Below, piece after piece: positions 34,792-43,659 of a stretch of DNA of 58,949 nt (its first letter is position 1; each line of letters starts with the position of its first letter). This DNA comes from an uncultured Lachnospiraceae bacterium (lineage in GTDB: Bacteria; Bacillota; Clostridia; Lachnospirales; Lachnospiraceae), in NCBI GenBank assembly GCA_910588535.1, contig CAJUOO010000010.1, positions 1-58,949 on the forward strand, read 5' to 3'. The position numbers were made by a program, and so were the translations under genes. The notes under the pieces were generated by a model. The model was not told the origin of the DNA. It saw nothing but the letters and a program-made list of their open reading frames with translations, and did not search any database.

Positions 34792-35850
34792 CTACCTATT
34801 ATATCTTATAAGAGCACCTGCAATCAGCTTGTCGATAAGCTCCTGCTTGCTAATTCCCTTCTTTTCCCACAGCATCGGATACATGCTGATCCCAGTAAAG
34901 CCCGGAAGTGTATTTATCTCATTAAACACTACCTCGTTTGTATCCTCCGTCAAGAAAAAATCCAACCGAGACAAGCCATAGCCGTCCACAGCGGTAAAAA
35001 TCCGAGCGGCTGCCTCACGGATCTCATCCTCCTTGCCCTCTGGCAGAACAGGAGCAAGATCTGTCTGAGATTCTGCACTGTGATACTTTGCATCATAATC
35101 ATAAAAATCCGCCGCTGCCAGCACCTCTCCCACACCAGAAACCATACATTCATCGCCACATAGCACCGCACATTCCAGCTCTCTGCCGACAATCATCTCC
35201 TCCACAAGAAGCCTTCTGTCATGCTCTGCCGCAAGAGAGAGACCTTCCCTGAGCTCCTCTTTGTTCCTCACCTTTGAAACACCGCGGGATGAGCCAGCAT
35301 TGCACGGCTTGACAAACATTGGATAGGAAAGCCCTGCCTCCACTTTCTCAACAACTGCCTCCATATCATTAAGCTCATCGCGCATAATCGAGACATATTG
35401 TGCCTGCCGGATTCCCAGTGTTCCCACCAGCATCTTTGTACAAAGCTTATCCATAGCAATGCTGGATGCCAGTACACCACAGCCCACATATGGCAGCCTT
35501 GCAAGCTCCAAAATCCCCTGAATCGTTCCATCCTCTCCATATAATCCATGCAGAGCCGGAAATACCAGATCTAATTTTCTCGTAATAGCTTTTCCACCCT
35601 CCAGAAAAATCACACTCTTTGTCGTCGCCTCTGCCGAGAGCACAGCATGAACCGAAGAATTTCTCCAACTCCCATCCTCTATCTGGCTGATCGAATCCAC
35701 CTTCAGCCAATCTCCCTCCTTGGTGATTCCAATTAAGATCTGTTCATACTTCTCTGCATCCATGTGTGCAGCGATAGTTACTGCTGATACACAAGAAACC
35801 TCATGCTCGGAGGACTGTCCTCCAAATAATACAGCGATCGTCTTCTTCAT
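34792..35850 (-). CDS. ddl: D-alanine--D-alanine ligase
   Basis: This 352-residue ATP-grasp ligase makes the D-Ala-D-Ala terminus of peptidoglycan precursors. Typical segments are VLFGGQSSEHEVS at the start, HGLYGEDGTIQG near residue 95, VKPCNAGSSRGVSKV near 183 and the C-terminal EINTLPGFT. YDYDAKY near residue 250 provides the omega-loop tyrosine found in D-Ala-D-Ala rather than D-lactate ligases, so vancomycin-type D-Lac activity is not suggested. It is the first gene of the ddl-murI operon. Confidence 0.94.
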   Translation of the reverse strand: MKKTIAVLFGGQSSEHEVSCVSAVTIAAHMDAEKYEQILIGITKEGDWLKVDSISQIEDGSWRNSSVHAVLSAEATTKSVIFLEGGKAITRKLDLVFPALHGLYGEDGTIQGILELARLPYVGCGVLASSIAMDKLCTKMLVGTLGIRQAQYVSIMRDELNDMEAVVEKVEAGLSYPMFVKPCNAGSSRGVSKVRNKEELREGLSLAAEHDRRLLVEEMIVGRELECAVLCGDECMVSGVGEVLAAADFYDYDAKYHSAESQTDLAPVLPEGKEDEIREAAARIFTAVDGYGLSRLDFFLTEDTNEVVFNEINTLPGFTGISMYPMLWEKKGISKQELIDKLIAGALIRYNR

Positions 35851-35987
35851 TCTCTCATGCCTCTCATTTCTATATATTATACACAGATAAGCCGTCGTTC
35901 TCTCTATTTTATGATTTCATTGCATCCTTCATGTTCTATATTGCCCTATCATTTTACCTGAAATCAACATTTTATTCAAGTGCTTTC

Positions 35988-36015
35988 GTATAAAGACCAT
36001 TTCGCTGGGAATACT
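35988..36015 (+). promoter_or_regulatory. Candidate forespore (sigma-F type) promoter of spoIIR
   Basis: GTATA (35988-35992) and GGGAATACT (36007-36015) are 14 bp apart, close to the sigma-F pattern (GTATA-like -35 and GG-N-A-N-A -10). The start codon is 35 bases downstream. In Bacillus, spoIIR is transcribed by sigma-F, so this fits the gene. Confidence 0.5.
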
Positions 36016-36049
36016 CCGGCTATAAGAAATTATTCTACAGGAGGTTATT

Positions 36050-36778
36050 ATGAAGCCTATTCCATATCCATATTATTATCGGCGTTTTGCCAGACACAAA
36101 AAAACAATCCAGAATATAGCTATGTTTGGCCTATCTCTTCTTATCTGGGCCCTGTGTGGTGTCTACCTAATTCTTATCCGAGAAGAACACACACTCGCTA
36201 TGCAACAAAACCTTGCAGAACAGGTTATCCGTTTCCATGTTCTCGCTGACAGCAACAGCGCTGCCGATCAGGCACTCAAGCTGTTAGTCAAAAATGCTGT
36301 ATTAGAATATATGTCCGAGCCTCTCACGCGCTGCGACACGGCAGAGGAGGCACTTCAAATACTAGATTCACACACACCTGATATTATCCGCGTAGCAAGA
36401 GCTATTATTGAAGAAAATGGTTACTCTTACCCCGTCAGGGCAGGTATCAAAGAGCTGTACTTTCCTGTAAAATCTTATGGAGACGTCACACTTCCCGCCG
36501 GAGACTATACGGCCTATCAGATTATTATCGGAGAGGGAAAGGGCAATAACTGGTGGTGCGTTTTATATCCACCGCTCTGCTTTATCGATATCACACACGG
36601 CATTGTGCCGGAGGAGTCCAAAGAACAGCTTCGCACTGTGCTGTCAGAAGATGAATATCTCGCCATAACAGGCGAGGGAACCGATAGTCTGCTGTTCGAC
36701 GAGACCGAAAATCCACGTAATGTTTACCTGCGCTTCCGCATATTGAGCTTTCTGAACCCAAAACCCTCTGGTACATAG
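36050..36778 (+). CDS. spoIIR: Stage II sporulation protein R
   Basis: This 242-residue protein is made in the forespore and exported to trigger SpoIIGA to activate sigma-E in the mother cell. One transmembrane helix (about 22-45) is followed by the family hallmark VIRFHVLADSNSAADQALK and a conserved LPAGDYTAYQIIIGEGKGNN segment before NWWCVLYPPLCFID. Length is normal. The ATG follows AGGAGG by 6 bases. It is transcribed opposite to its neighbours and stands alone. It is direct evidence that the organism has an endospore pathway. Confidence 0.93.
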   Translation: MKPIPYPYYYRRFARHKKTIQNIAMFGLSLLIWALCGVYLILIREEHTLAMQQNLAEQVIRFHVLADSNSAADQALKLLVKNAVLEYMSEPLTRCDTAEEALQILDSHTPDIIRVARAIIEENGYSYPVRAGIKELYFPVKSYGDVTLPAGDYTAYQIIIGEGKGNNWWCVLYPPLCFIDITHGIVPEESKEQLRTVLSEDEYLAITGEGTDSLLFDETENPRNVYLRFRILSFLNPKPSGT

Positions 36779-36787
36779 AAAGCCCTA

Positions 36788-37468
36788 TCAGCTCTTAATT
36801 CTCTTTGACACGGCTGATTCCTGATTATCAATATGCTTGCGGCTCGCTTCCTTGGCAGCTTCAATATCATGATTTTTAATCCGCTCAATAATCTCTGCGT
36901 GTTCTTCTGCAAGTGTACCACGCTTATCCTCATCGCGAATATATTCCATGCGATAGCGGTACATTTGCTCCCGGAGATTACTTAAAAGCTGAATCAGCCG
37001 CTCATTTTTAGTTCCCATATAAATCATCTCATGAAAATGAACATCCATCTCAGCAATCTTTGTCACATCATTGCTCTGAAGCTCCAGCTTAAACTCTTCT
37101 AACTGTTGTTCAGCTTCCGCAATCTCCTCCTCTGTCATTCTCTGACAGGCAAGTTCTGCGGCAAGCTCCTCCAATGCTTTGCGCACTTCAAGCACATCTC
37201 TAAGGCTCTTCTCAGTGATGCTTGACACCTCTGCACCTTTTCTTGGCACCATAACAACCAGCCCCTCAAGCTCCAGCTTGCGAATAGCCTCCCTCACTGG
37301 TGTGCGGCTCACTCCAAGGCGCCCGGCAAGCTGTATCTCCATCAGCCTCTCGCCCGGCTTTAATTCACCCTTGAGAATCGCCTGTCTTAAAGTGTTAAAT
37401 ACAACATCTCTAAGCGGCAGATAATCCTCTATCACTGCCTTTAACTCCCCCTGCATATCTTTTTCCAT
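36788..37468 (-). CDS. GntR-family (FadR/FCD) transcriptional regulator
   Basis: This regulator of about 222-226 residues has a winged helix at residues 15-80 (GRLGVSRTPVREAIRKLELE) and a helical FCD ligand-binding domain after residue 90 with the metal-site segment DVHFHEMIYMGTKNERL. FCD proteins usually sense organic acids such as gluconate, lactate or malonate. ATG codons at 37468 and 37456 are both possible; the first overlaps its own ribosome binding site, so 37456 may be used. It directly follows ispE and shares its promoter, which has a palindrome of the kind FCD proteins bind. Confidence 0.88.
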   Translation of the reverse strand: MEKDMQGELKAVIEDYLPLRDVVFNTLRQAILKGELKPGERLMEIQLAGRLGVSRTPVREAIRKLELEGLVVMVPRKGAEVSSITEKSLRDVLEVRKALEELAAELACQRMTEEEIAEAEQQLEEFKLELQSNDVTKIAEMDVHFHEMIYMGTKNERLIQLLSNLREQMYRYRMEYIRDEDKRGTLAEEHAEIIERIKNHDIEAAKEASRKHIDNQESAVSKRIKS

Positions 37469-37471
37469 CCT

Positions 37472-38347
37472 CTACAGCCTCCTCGGTGCAGGAACTGTGG
37501 TGTAAACCAACTTTGCAAGCCCTGCCTTTTTTATCGCAGCAGCCGCTGCCCTGCAGCTCTCCTCCTTGTCATACAATCCAAAAACGGTGGGACCACTGCC
37601 ACTCATCAGCGCATTCATCGCTCCGTGCTCCTTCATAAAATTCTTAATATCCTGAATAATGGGATATGTCGGAATGGTCACTGTCTCCAGCACATTTTCC
37701 ATCCGATTGGCAATTCCCTCAAGCTCCTGATTCTCAATCGCCTTCAACATGCCATCAATATCAGGATGATGAGAAAGCTCATCCACTCTGAGCTTTTCAT
37801 AGACCAAGCGCGTCGATACACTGATAGCTGGCTTTGCAATTAGTATCCAACAATCTGGAATGGGTTTAAGTTCATGAAGCTTCTCCCCAATCCCCTCCGA
37901 CAATGCTGTTCCTCGAAGAACACAATATGGTACATCTGCTCCCAGCTTTACACCTCTCTCCATAAGCTGCTGCGTCGTAAGTCCAAGGGAAAATAATCTG
38001 TTAATCCCATACAGGACTGCTGCCGCATCACTGCTCCCTCCCGCCATCCCTGCCGCCACAGGAATATGCTTCTTCAAATTAATCATAATACCACGGCGAA
38101 GCTTAAATTCCTGAAGAAGCAGCTTTGCCGCCTTGTAAGCCAAATTATCTTCATTCACCGGAAGATAAGTTAGATTTGTTTCCAACCGGATGCCGGGACG
38201 CTCTAGAATAACAAGCTCCAATGTATCATACAGACTCACCGTCTGCATAATCATGCGAACCTCATGATAGCCGTCCTCCCTTTTTCCAATAACATCCAGC
38301 CCAAGATTTATCTTCCCATAAGCCTTCAAATTCAGTTTTCTCAACAT
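37472..38347 (-). CDS. ispE: 4-diphosphocytidyl-2-C-methyl-D-erythritol kinase
   Basis: This 291-residue GHMP kinase works in the non-mevalonate isoprenoid pathway. Signatures are KINLGLDVIGKREDGYHEV at the N-terminus, PVAAGMAGGSSDAAA near residue 100 (ATP loop) and MNALMSGSGPTVFGLY near 255. The start at 38347 (MLRKL) is chosen because it gives the family N-terminus. A longer open frame from 38512 runs through a terminator and promoter and is not coding. It stops 4 bases before the gntR gene. Confidence 0.94.
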   Translation of the reverse strand: MLRKLNLKAYGKINLGLDVIGKREDGYHEVRMIMQTVSLYDTLELVILERPGIRLETNLTYLPVNEDNLAYKAAKLLLQEFKLRRGIMINLKKHIPVAAGMAGGSSDAAAVLYGINRLFSLGLTTQQLMERGVKLGADVPYCVLRGTALSEGIGEKLHELKPIPDCWILIAKPAISVSTRLVYEKLRVDELSHHPDIDGMLKAIENQELEGIANRMENVLETVTIPTYPIIQDIKNFMKEHGAMNALMSGSGPTVFGLYDKEESCRAAAAAIKKAGLAKLVYTTVPAPRRL

Positions 38348-38367
38348 AATTCCAGCCTTACCCTTTA

Positions 38368-38395
38368 CTTGTATTCTGTATACAAGCTTATTATA
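38368..38395 (-). promoter_or_regulatory. ispE-gntR promoter with GntR-type palindrome
   Basis: On the minus strand TATAAT (38395-38390) is followed immediately by the palindrome CTTGTATACAGAATACAAG (38386-38368; 7-base arms CTTGTAT and ATACAAG). The site covers the expected transcription start. FCD regulators often bind TTGTATAC-like palindromes, so autoregulation by the gntR product is likely. The -35 is weak. Confidence 0.55.
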
Positions 38396-38440
38396 ACACA
38401 CTCCATGTACTTTGGGAAGCCGAATACCTAAAATGTTTTC

Positions 38441-38496
38441 AAGCCCATAACTCTCCATCACCCAACCAAAGGGAAGTGACGCAGAGCTATGGGCTT
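38441..38496 (-). terminator. Terminator after cutC
   Basis: AAGCCCATAGCTCT and AGAGTTATGGGCTT pair over 14 positions with one G-U on the minus strand, and the loop can fold further. The tail is moderately T-rich. It separates cutC from the ispE promoter. Confidence 0.6.
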
Positions 38497-38546
38497 TTAT
38501 CAAAAGTTCCATCTATCTTTGTTCTTAATAAACATGTACTACCTAT

Positions 38547-39299
38547 CTAACATTCATCTAAGATCTTCCTTGCCTGAGCAACGATCTCCTTGTCTGTCTG
38601 GAAAATACTATATTCACTCATAGCTGGAAGTCCCATAGGTACACCTTCCTTGCGATAGCGCATACCACTGTCAACAATCTTCTTTGCAGATAAATGAAAG
38701 GCTGTAATATTCGTCTCTTTCAGAAATTTTCTGATGGAATCTGGTGTCATACCTGCACCTGCCATAATCTGTGGTCCATTTGTCTCTATCTGTAATTCAC
38801 ATAATTTCTTTAACAACGGCAGGCCTGCGAGACCACTGCTTTCTTGTCCCGACGTAAGAATGGTGTCGATTCCAAGCTCTTTTGTCTGTTGATACGCTTG
38901 TATAGGATCTGCGCACACATCAAACGCACGGTGAAGTGTCACTTTCATCTCACCCGCTGTCTCCATCAGTTCTTTCATCTGCTCCATATCAAGATTTCCA
39001 TCTGCATTGAGACAGCCTATCACTACACCTTCAGCTCCTGCTTTACGAAATAATTCAACTTCTCTTTTAATAATCTGGAACTCATAATCTGAATAAAGAA
39101 AATCTCCAAAGCGAGGGCGCAACAGTACACGTACCGGCACATTACAGTTCTCCTTAACCTGCTCAAATAAGGCTAAGCTTGGTGAGATTCCTCCTATCAC
39201 AAGGGCTGCACACAGCTCCATGCGATCCGCCCCACCCTCAGCAGCTGCAATAGCAGATTCTACACTATCAACACAACATTCTAGCATATAACGTGGCAT
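38547..39299 (-). CDS. cutC: CutC family protein
   Basis: This 250-residue TIM-barrel protein belongs to the CutC family, named for copper homeostasis, though its exact biochemical role is unsettled. Typical segments are LECCVDSVESAIAAAEGGAD at the N-terminus, RVLLRPRFGDFLYS near residue 58 and TLHRAFDVC near residue 120, and GLPLLKKLCE later. Length is normal. It is preceded by a small gap holding the terminator of the next gene and ends at its own terminator, so it appears monocistronic. Confidence 0.92.
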   Translation of the reverse strand: MPRYMLECCVDSVESAIAAAEGGADRMELCAALVIGGISPSLALFEQVKENCNVPVRVLLRPRFGDFLYSDYEFQIIKREVELFRKAGAEGVVIGCLNADGNLDMEQMKELMETAGEMKVTLHRAFDVCADPIQAYQQTKELGIDTILTSGQESSGLAGLPLLKKLCELQIETNGPQIMAGAGMTPDSIRKFLKETNITAFHLSAKKIVDSGMRYRKEGVPMGLPAMSEYSIFQTDKEIVAQARKILDEC

Positions 39300-39355
39300 A
39301 ATTTGTCCTCCTTTTCATATAAGAGATATTTTTCTTTATTATATCATATATTAAC

Positions 39356-39385
39356 GAAACGGCATAGCAAAAGCTACGCCGTTTC
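39356..39385 (-). terminator. Hairpin after the 219-residue gene
   Basis: GAAACGGC and GCCGTTTC pair, with an inner TAGC/GCTA stem and an AAAA loop. The minus-strand tail is only weakly T-rich. Confidence 0.6.
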
Positions 39386-39434
39386 TCAACAATTATGTTC
39401 TACTGTCTATAAGAAATTTCAAAAACTCTTTTTC

Positions 39435-40094
39435 TTATAATTCCTCAGCAGGGTCCTTTTTGATGACGGTATCTTCTGTCTCGTCATCCTTCTTATTATA
39501 TTCGTCGAACTTCTTCATAACAGCATCATATGTCTTGCTTGAGATATCCGGCAAATCTCTTCCCCATGCTCCTGTTGCCTGCTTATAACCCTTGATGAAA
39601 GCCTCTCTCATCTTCTCCATCTTCTCTGGGTCTCCGCCAGTCAAAGCCTCAGCAAAAGAGAGAATACGATCGGATGTCTGCTCAACACCCCAGTAGCCAT
39701 CCTCGCCAATCTCCTTCTGTGCGTTCAACGCTGTGGCTTTGTCAACTGTAAAATCCCCAGCAGCCAGAGCTTTCCACATGCCATCTGCACCTTGAAAAAC
39801 CTTGTTCTGCTTTGACAGCATACTTTCTACCATCTTGCGGAACTGTGCAGTCTTCTGCTCTGCGTCAGCTTTCAGCTTATTGATCAGATTCGTATCTGGC
39901 TTATAGGTTACTTTATCCACTGTATTTTTATTAGCAGTAGACTCATAGACAGCCCCCTTATCCTCTGTCTTTGTGGCAGTAGAGGAAGCAGCCGCTGCAG
40001 CAGCTTCTGATGTTGTGGTGGATGGTGCGCTCTTTTTATAGGCGGCATCCGTAGTAATAGTTTCTTTTCCAATTCCATTTACATTCATGCTCAT
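39435..40094 (-). CDS. Conserved-looking protein of unknown function
   Basis: This 219-residue protein has a low-complexity, Ala/Ser/Thr-rich N-terminus (about 20-60), with no signal peptide. A helical region from about 70 to 200 contains FRKMVESMLSKQN, and a stretch IGEDGYWGVEQTSDRILSFA followed by an acidic, Lys-rich tail. The latter resembles proteins found next to flagellar or surface genes in Lachnospiraceae, but no family was recognised with confidence. The ATG has an AGGAGG-like site (40105-40110). It has its own hairpin terminator and appears monocistronic. Its function is unknown. Confidence 0.65.
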   Translation of the reverse strand: MSMNVNGIGKETITTDAAYKKSAPSTTTSEAAAAAASSTATKTEDKGAVYESTANKNTVDKVTYKPDTNLINKLKADAEQKTAQFRKMVESMLSKQNKVFQGADGMWKALAAGDFTVDKATALNAQKEIGEDGYWGVEQTSDRILSFAEALTGGDPEKMEKMREAFIKGYKQATGAWGRDLPDISSKTYDAVMKKFDEYNKKDDETEDTVIKKDPAEEL

Positions 40095-40197
40095 ATGATA
40101 CCCTCCTTGGCAATCACGATACGTATAGTTTCATTAGTATTATCGGCAAAAAAAGGAAAAAGTTTAGGGTACACATACATTACACCATTCTATTTTA

Positions 40198-41754
40198 CTA
40201 CAATTCCTCCACCTTTTTCATCAGTACCAGCCGATCGCCGGGATGTATTTTATCATCCTTTAATTCATTGATTGTCTTAATACTGTCCACAGTGGAGTAA
40301 AAATTCTTGGCAATTTTCCACAAGGTATCCCCCGGCTTTACGACATAGCCTACAATGCCGGGCAGCGCTTGTATTTTCTCTTCATCATATGGCTTTACTG
40401 TCACATCTGTGATAATCTCCGCTTCAAGCTGCCTCATAATCAGCGCGTCCAGACTGATTACTGCCTTGATCTCTATCTCATCACTGTTTGTCATAACAGC
40501 ATTAAGCTGCTCTAACATACATTCCATATGCCAGATACAGTCCGGCGTGATACCCGGTGCCTCTATCTTGTGGGAAAATGGCAGCACACCAGACAACATC
40601 TGAAATGGCTCCTTATCATCCAGCGCGGCATACAAAAGTGATACTGCCACCGCCCCCTCCACATTAAGTCCATCTTCTGTCGCCTGAATCTCGTCAATGC
40701 GGACACTTCCACTGCTGTTGCAGATCTGCAGAATTCTCGGCTGCTCTTTTTTCAGTTTCATTCTGTCCGCCGCACGACATTTTGCTGAATTTCTAAGTAA
40801 TAGCTGTTCATAGGGAACCCTTTTTGTCACTGGCTCCATATCCTTCACCGCCGAATATACATCACTCATAATATCTGCCTGCCGCTCTTCATAGAGGCAA
40901 ATATCCAAATCAATAATATACTCAATACCAAGGACTCTCTGTTCCCCATCATAATCTGCTTTTACCTCTATATCATTCCCGCTAAGGTTCAAGCGTATAT
41001 AGGGTACCATATCCTCCTGACAGCCCGGACAATCTATGGCGCAGGAAATCGGAACCGTGTGCTCTGTCCACTGAACCGAATTATTTTCGTCTGCTCCCCT
41101 GTAGAGAACAAATAAAAATAATTCTCCCCGAAGTCCCAGCTTTCCCTCCATCGGTCGAAGCTCCATGGAGCGAAGCTGTGCCTGATCCCAGAGAATCTCC
41201 GCAATATCTGGCTTATTTCCTGATAGCTCCAGCTCATCCTTAACACGGCAAGTATCCTTTGTCTTTAATGCCACAGGAGTGAAAATCAACCGGGAAGTCA
41301 TATACTGCACATCATTATCACCCTCAACCTCAATCCCAGCTTCCTCCTCCTGTGTCCTCTCCGCCTCCAAGGTAAGCGTAAGAACTGCTTTCACACTGAT
41401 TTTTCTGGAATTGATCAGTGTGATTGTCAGATCCTCCATCTCATAGGACAGCCTCGTCTCATCTTCTGGTATCAATCCATCAACATTCATTGTCTCCTCA
41501 AAAGGAATAATTCCCTTAACACTATGTATCGCGTTGTTCTCCCCATACAACACGCGAAAGGCAAGCTTTCCTTTAATGCCCGCCCTATTCTCAAGGACTC
41601 GAACCTGCTCTGTCTGTACATTTCCGTCATACTTTATAATTCGCTCGACGTCCTCCTTCACATCTGGCACATTAAAATCATCATCAATTGTGATCTGGGT
41701 AATGCTCCTCCCTTTGCTGCAGGTTAGCTGCATATTCCTTTTTACAATCTCCAC
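40198..41754 (-). CDS. sipL: DUF3794/SPOCS and LysM protein, SipL-like spore coat factor
   Basis: This 518-residue protein has repeated DUF3794 (SPOCS) domains, one near residues 30-130, one near 190-280 and one near 340-440, then a C-terminal LysM domain (VKPGDTLWKIAKNFYSTVD near residue 475). This is the architecture of SipL, which in Clostridioides difficile binds SpoIVA to assemble the spore coat. The start is GTG at 41754 with AAGGAGG upstream. It follows the lipoprotein gene at 41767 by 12 bases, so the two are probably cotranscribed. No sigma-E promoter was found with certainty. Assignment rests on domain architecture. Confidence 0.82.
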   Translation of the reverse strand: MEIVKRNMQLTCSKGRSITQITIDDDFNVPDVKEDVERIIKYDGNVQTEQVRVLENRAGIKGKLAFRVLYGENNAIHSVKGIIPFEETMNVDGLIPEDETRLSYEMEDLTITLINSRKISVKAVLTLTLEAERTQEEEAGIEVEGDNDVQYMTSRLIFTPVALKTKDTCRVKDELELSGNKPDIAEILWDQAQLRSMELRPMEGKLGLRGELFLFVLYRGADENNSVQWTEHTVPISCAIDCPGCQEDMVPYIRLNLSGNDIEVKADYDGEQRVLGIEYIIDLDICLYEERQADIMSDVYSAVKDMEPVTKRVPYEQLLLRNSAKCRAADRMKLKKEQPRILQICNSSGSVRIDEIQATEDGLNVEGAVAVSLLYAALDDKEPFQMLSGVLPFSHKIEAPGITPDCIWHMECMLEQLNAVMTNSDEIEIKAVISLDALIMRQLEAEIITDVTVKPYDEEKIQALPGIVGYVVKPGDTLWKIAKNFYSTVDSIKTINELKDDKIHPGDRLVLMKKVEEL

Positions 41755-41766
41755 TTTTTCTCCTCC

Positions 41767-42168
41767 TTATCTAAATACCACCGGCTCTTCCCTTTTTTCT
41801 GTCTTTAGCACAATATATGGGTAGGTCAATGTCTCATTCACCGTCTCCTCCTTGGATGGCCCTATCAGGCTGGTATCCACATAGATAGCATTTTTTCCAA
41901 GATAAAACTCTTCCACAGCGATACTGTAGCCACTGGTCTTCTGCTCACCATACCCGATAATAATATAGAGATAATCTTCATTTGTCCAAGTATGCTTCAT
42001 CGCTGTTTTTTTCTTTTCCTCGATCATAGATAGAAGCTCTGGTGGCACCTCCTTCTCCTCCACCACGGTAAAATCCAGATCCTGTACCTTCTCTCCATCC
42101 TCTTTTGACATACTACAAGAGCACAAAAAAAATACTGCCACACATAATAATAGAAATAATCGCTTCAT
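41767..42168 (-). CDS. PrcB-like lipoprotein
   Basis: This 133-residue protein has a lipoprotein signal with lipobox LCSC near residue 17. The rest has segments SMIEEKKKTAMKHTW and YLYIIIGYGEQKTSGYSIAV that resemble the PrcB C-terminal domain, a small beta domain found in spore-former lipoproteins. It is probably anchored in the outer leaflet or the spore inner membrane. It is cotranscribed with the sipL-like gene. Role unknown; family call is moderate. Confidence 0.7.
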   Translation of the reverse strand: MKRLFLLLCVAVFFLCSCSMSKEDGEKVQDLDFTVVEEKEVPPELLSMIEEKKKTAMKHTWTNEDYLYIIIGYGEQKTSGYSIAVEEFYLGKNAIYVDTSLIGPSKEETVNETLTYPYIVLKTEKREEPVVFR

Positions 42169-42259
42169 ACAAGACCACTTGCTTTTTTCTATTATTATAT
42201 TGGCAGCATATCTATATTATGCCAGCATGTTAGAATCACACAGAATCGCTACACTTGTC

Positions 42260-43168
42260 CTATCCAACAATCGCAGAGACAATCGGAAGAGTCACAACTG
42301 AGAGAAGTGTTGTGAGCATAACACCCTTTGATGCAAGCTCATAATCCCCATTGTATTCCTGTGCAAGCATGGCTGTCATGCTTCCCACCGGAGTTGCCAG
42401 CATCACCATCGTGACACCTAATATTATCTCATTATCAATAAACTGTTTTAATAGCAGCGTTCCCAAAATTGGCAAAACCAATAGCTTAAACAGCGAGAAC
42501 AACAAAAGCTTATAATCACCCAACAGCTTTCTAAAATCAATAACAGCCATAGATGCACCAATCACCATCATGCTGAGCGGAGCAGTCAGATTACTTAACA
42601 TCGTGATGGTTGAACCAAAAAAGGATGGCAGCTCTATATGAAAAGCAAATAACAGCATCGCAACCACACAGGCCAGAACTCCAATATTTAGTATCTGTCC
42701 CAGCTTAGGTTTCTCCTTCCCACCTCTGCCCGCCTTCATAGTATGAATTCCGTAGGTATAAATTAACACATTATAAGGAATCAAAAATAAAGTCGCATAG
42801 AGCAAAGCACCTGAGCCATACACAGAAGAGATAATAGGGAAACCCATAAAACCAATATTAGAAAATACCGTCATCACCCGGTATGCCCCATAGCTCTGCT
42901 TATCCACGCGAAACAACACCGGAACAAAGATAGAAAGAAGCAAAAGCCCAGCAAACAGCGCCACCGCTATCACAACCGTAACCGCTAGATCCTCCCCCGT
43001 CACCGTGCCGTCCATCGTGAGGACGCTCGACAAAATCAAAGCTGGATTCGCAATATTTACCACAATACTGGACAGCTTTTTGCTTGAACTATCATTGATA
43101 TAATCTTTCTTATAAGCAACAAAACCTACCAACATTATCAAAAACAATACTATCATCTGCTGAAGCAT
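42260..43168 (-). CDS. AEC family transporter
   Basis: This 302-residue integral membrane protein has about ten hydrophobic helices and belongs to the auxin efflux carrier family, which exports small organic molecules such as malate in bacteria. Signatures are FVAYKKDYINDSSSKKLSSI near residue 25, with VVNIANPALILSS, and SNIGFMGFPI near residue 105. The start at 43168 (MLQQM) has GAGGA 7 bases upstream; the longer frame from 43276 adds 36 basic residues without a ribosome binding site. Its substrate is unknown. Confidence 0.88.
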   Translation of the reverse strand: MLQQMIVLFLIMLVGFVAYKKDYINDSSSKKLSSIVVNIANPALILSSVLTMDGTVTGEDLAVTVVIAVALFAGLLLLSIFVPVLFRVDKQSYGAYRVMTVFSNIGFMGFPIISSVYGSGALLYATLFLIPYNVLIYTYGIHTMKAGRGGKEKPKLGQILNIGVLACVVAMLLFAFHIELPSFFGSTITMLSNLTAPLSMMVIGASMAVIDFRKLLGDYKLLLFSLFKLLVLPILGTLLLKQFIDNEIILGVTMVMLATPVGSMTAMLAQEYNGDYELASKGVMLTTLLSVVTLPIVSAIVG

Positions 43169-43268
43169 ACCATATCCTCGCAATCTTTTTCGTCTATTCT
43201 GCAAGTATAAACTTCTTTTTCCTTGAACCATTGGCTCGATAATCCTCATATTATCACGAAGCGAAACA

Positions 43269-43643
43269 TTAATCAAGCCCCATTCTTATATACCAGATAT
43301 AATTTTTATCATTAAGAATCCTTCTACCTATTATTTGATCTAAGTCCTTCTCCTCCACCTGTTGATACCCATTTTTTTGATAAAATCGTACTGCTCTTTT
43401 ATTTTCTGGCGCTACATACCAATAGATATATTTTAGATGATAGCAAGAAAAGCCCCTCTCTATCATACTGTGCATAGCAAAGCTTGCCGCTCCAGTTCCC
43501 ATCGCCTTTCTCCTCACTGCTATGGCAAATTCTGCTGCCCTATTTTGAAAACATATATGCTTCAACGACACCGTGCCCAAATATTCATCATCCTGAATGG
43601 ATGCAATGGCATAATGAATCTTTCTTAAAAAACTCGAAGAGAT
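43269..43643 (-). pseudogene. GNAT acetyltransferase truncated by an IS remnant
   Basis: The C-terminal part of a GNAT acetyltransferase is readable: AIAVRRKAMGTGAASFAMHS holds the acetyl-CoA loop and ENKRAVRFYQKNGYQQVEEK the typical end. The frame continues upstream through AIASIQDDEYLGTVSLKH to about 43643 without a start codon. The sequence then changes to IS3-family transposase on the other strand, so the first part of the gene is missing. Residues upstream of the junction would be expected for a full 170-190 residue protein. Confidence 0.7.
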
Positions 43644-43659
43644 AGAGAGGAGGCGGGGC

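Noticed and set aside
38348..38512. 54-residue N-terminal extension of ispE
   Set aside because: It would place the promoter, operator and part of a terminator inside coding sequence; the family N-terminus begins at 38347.
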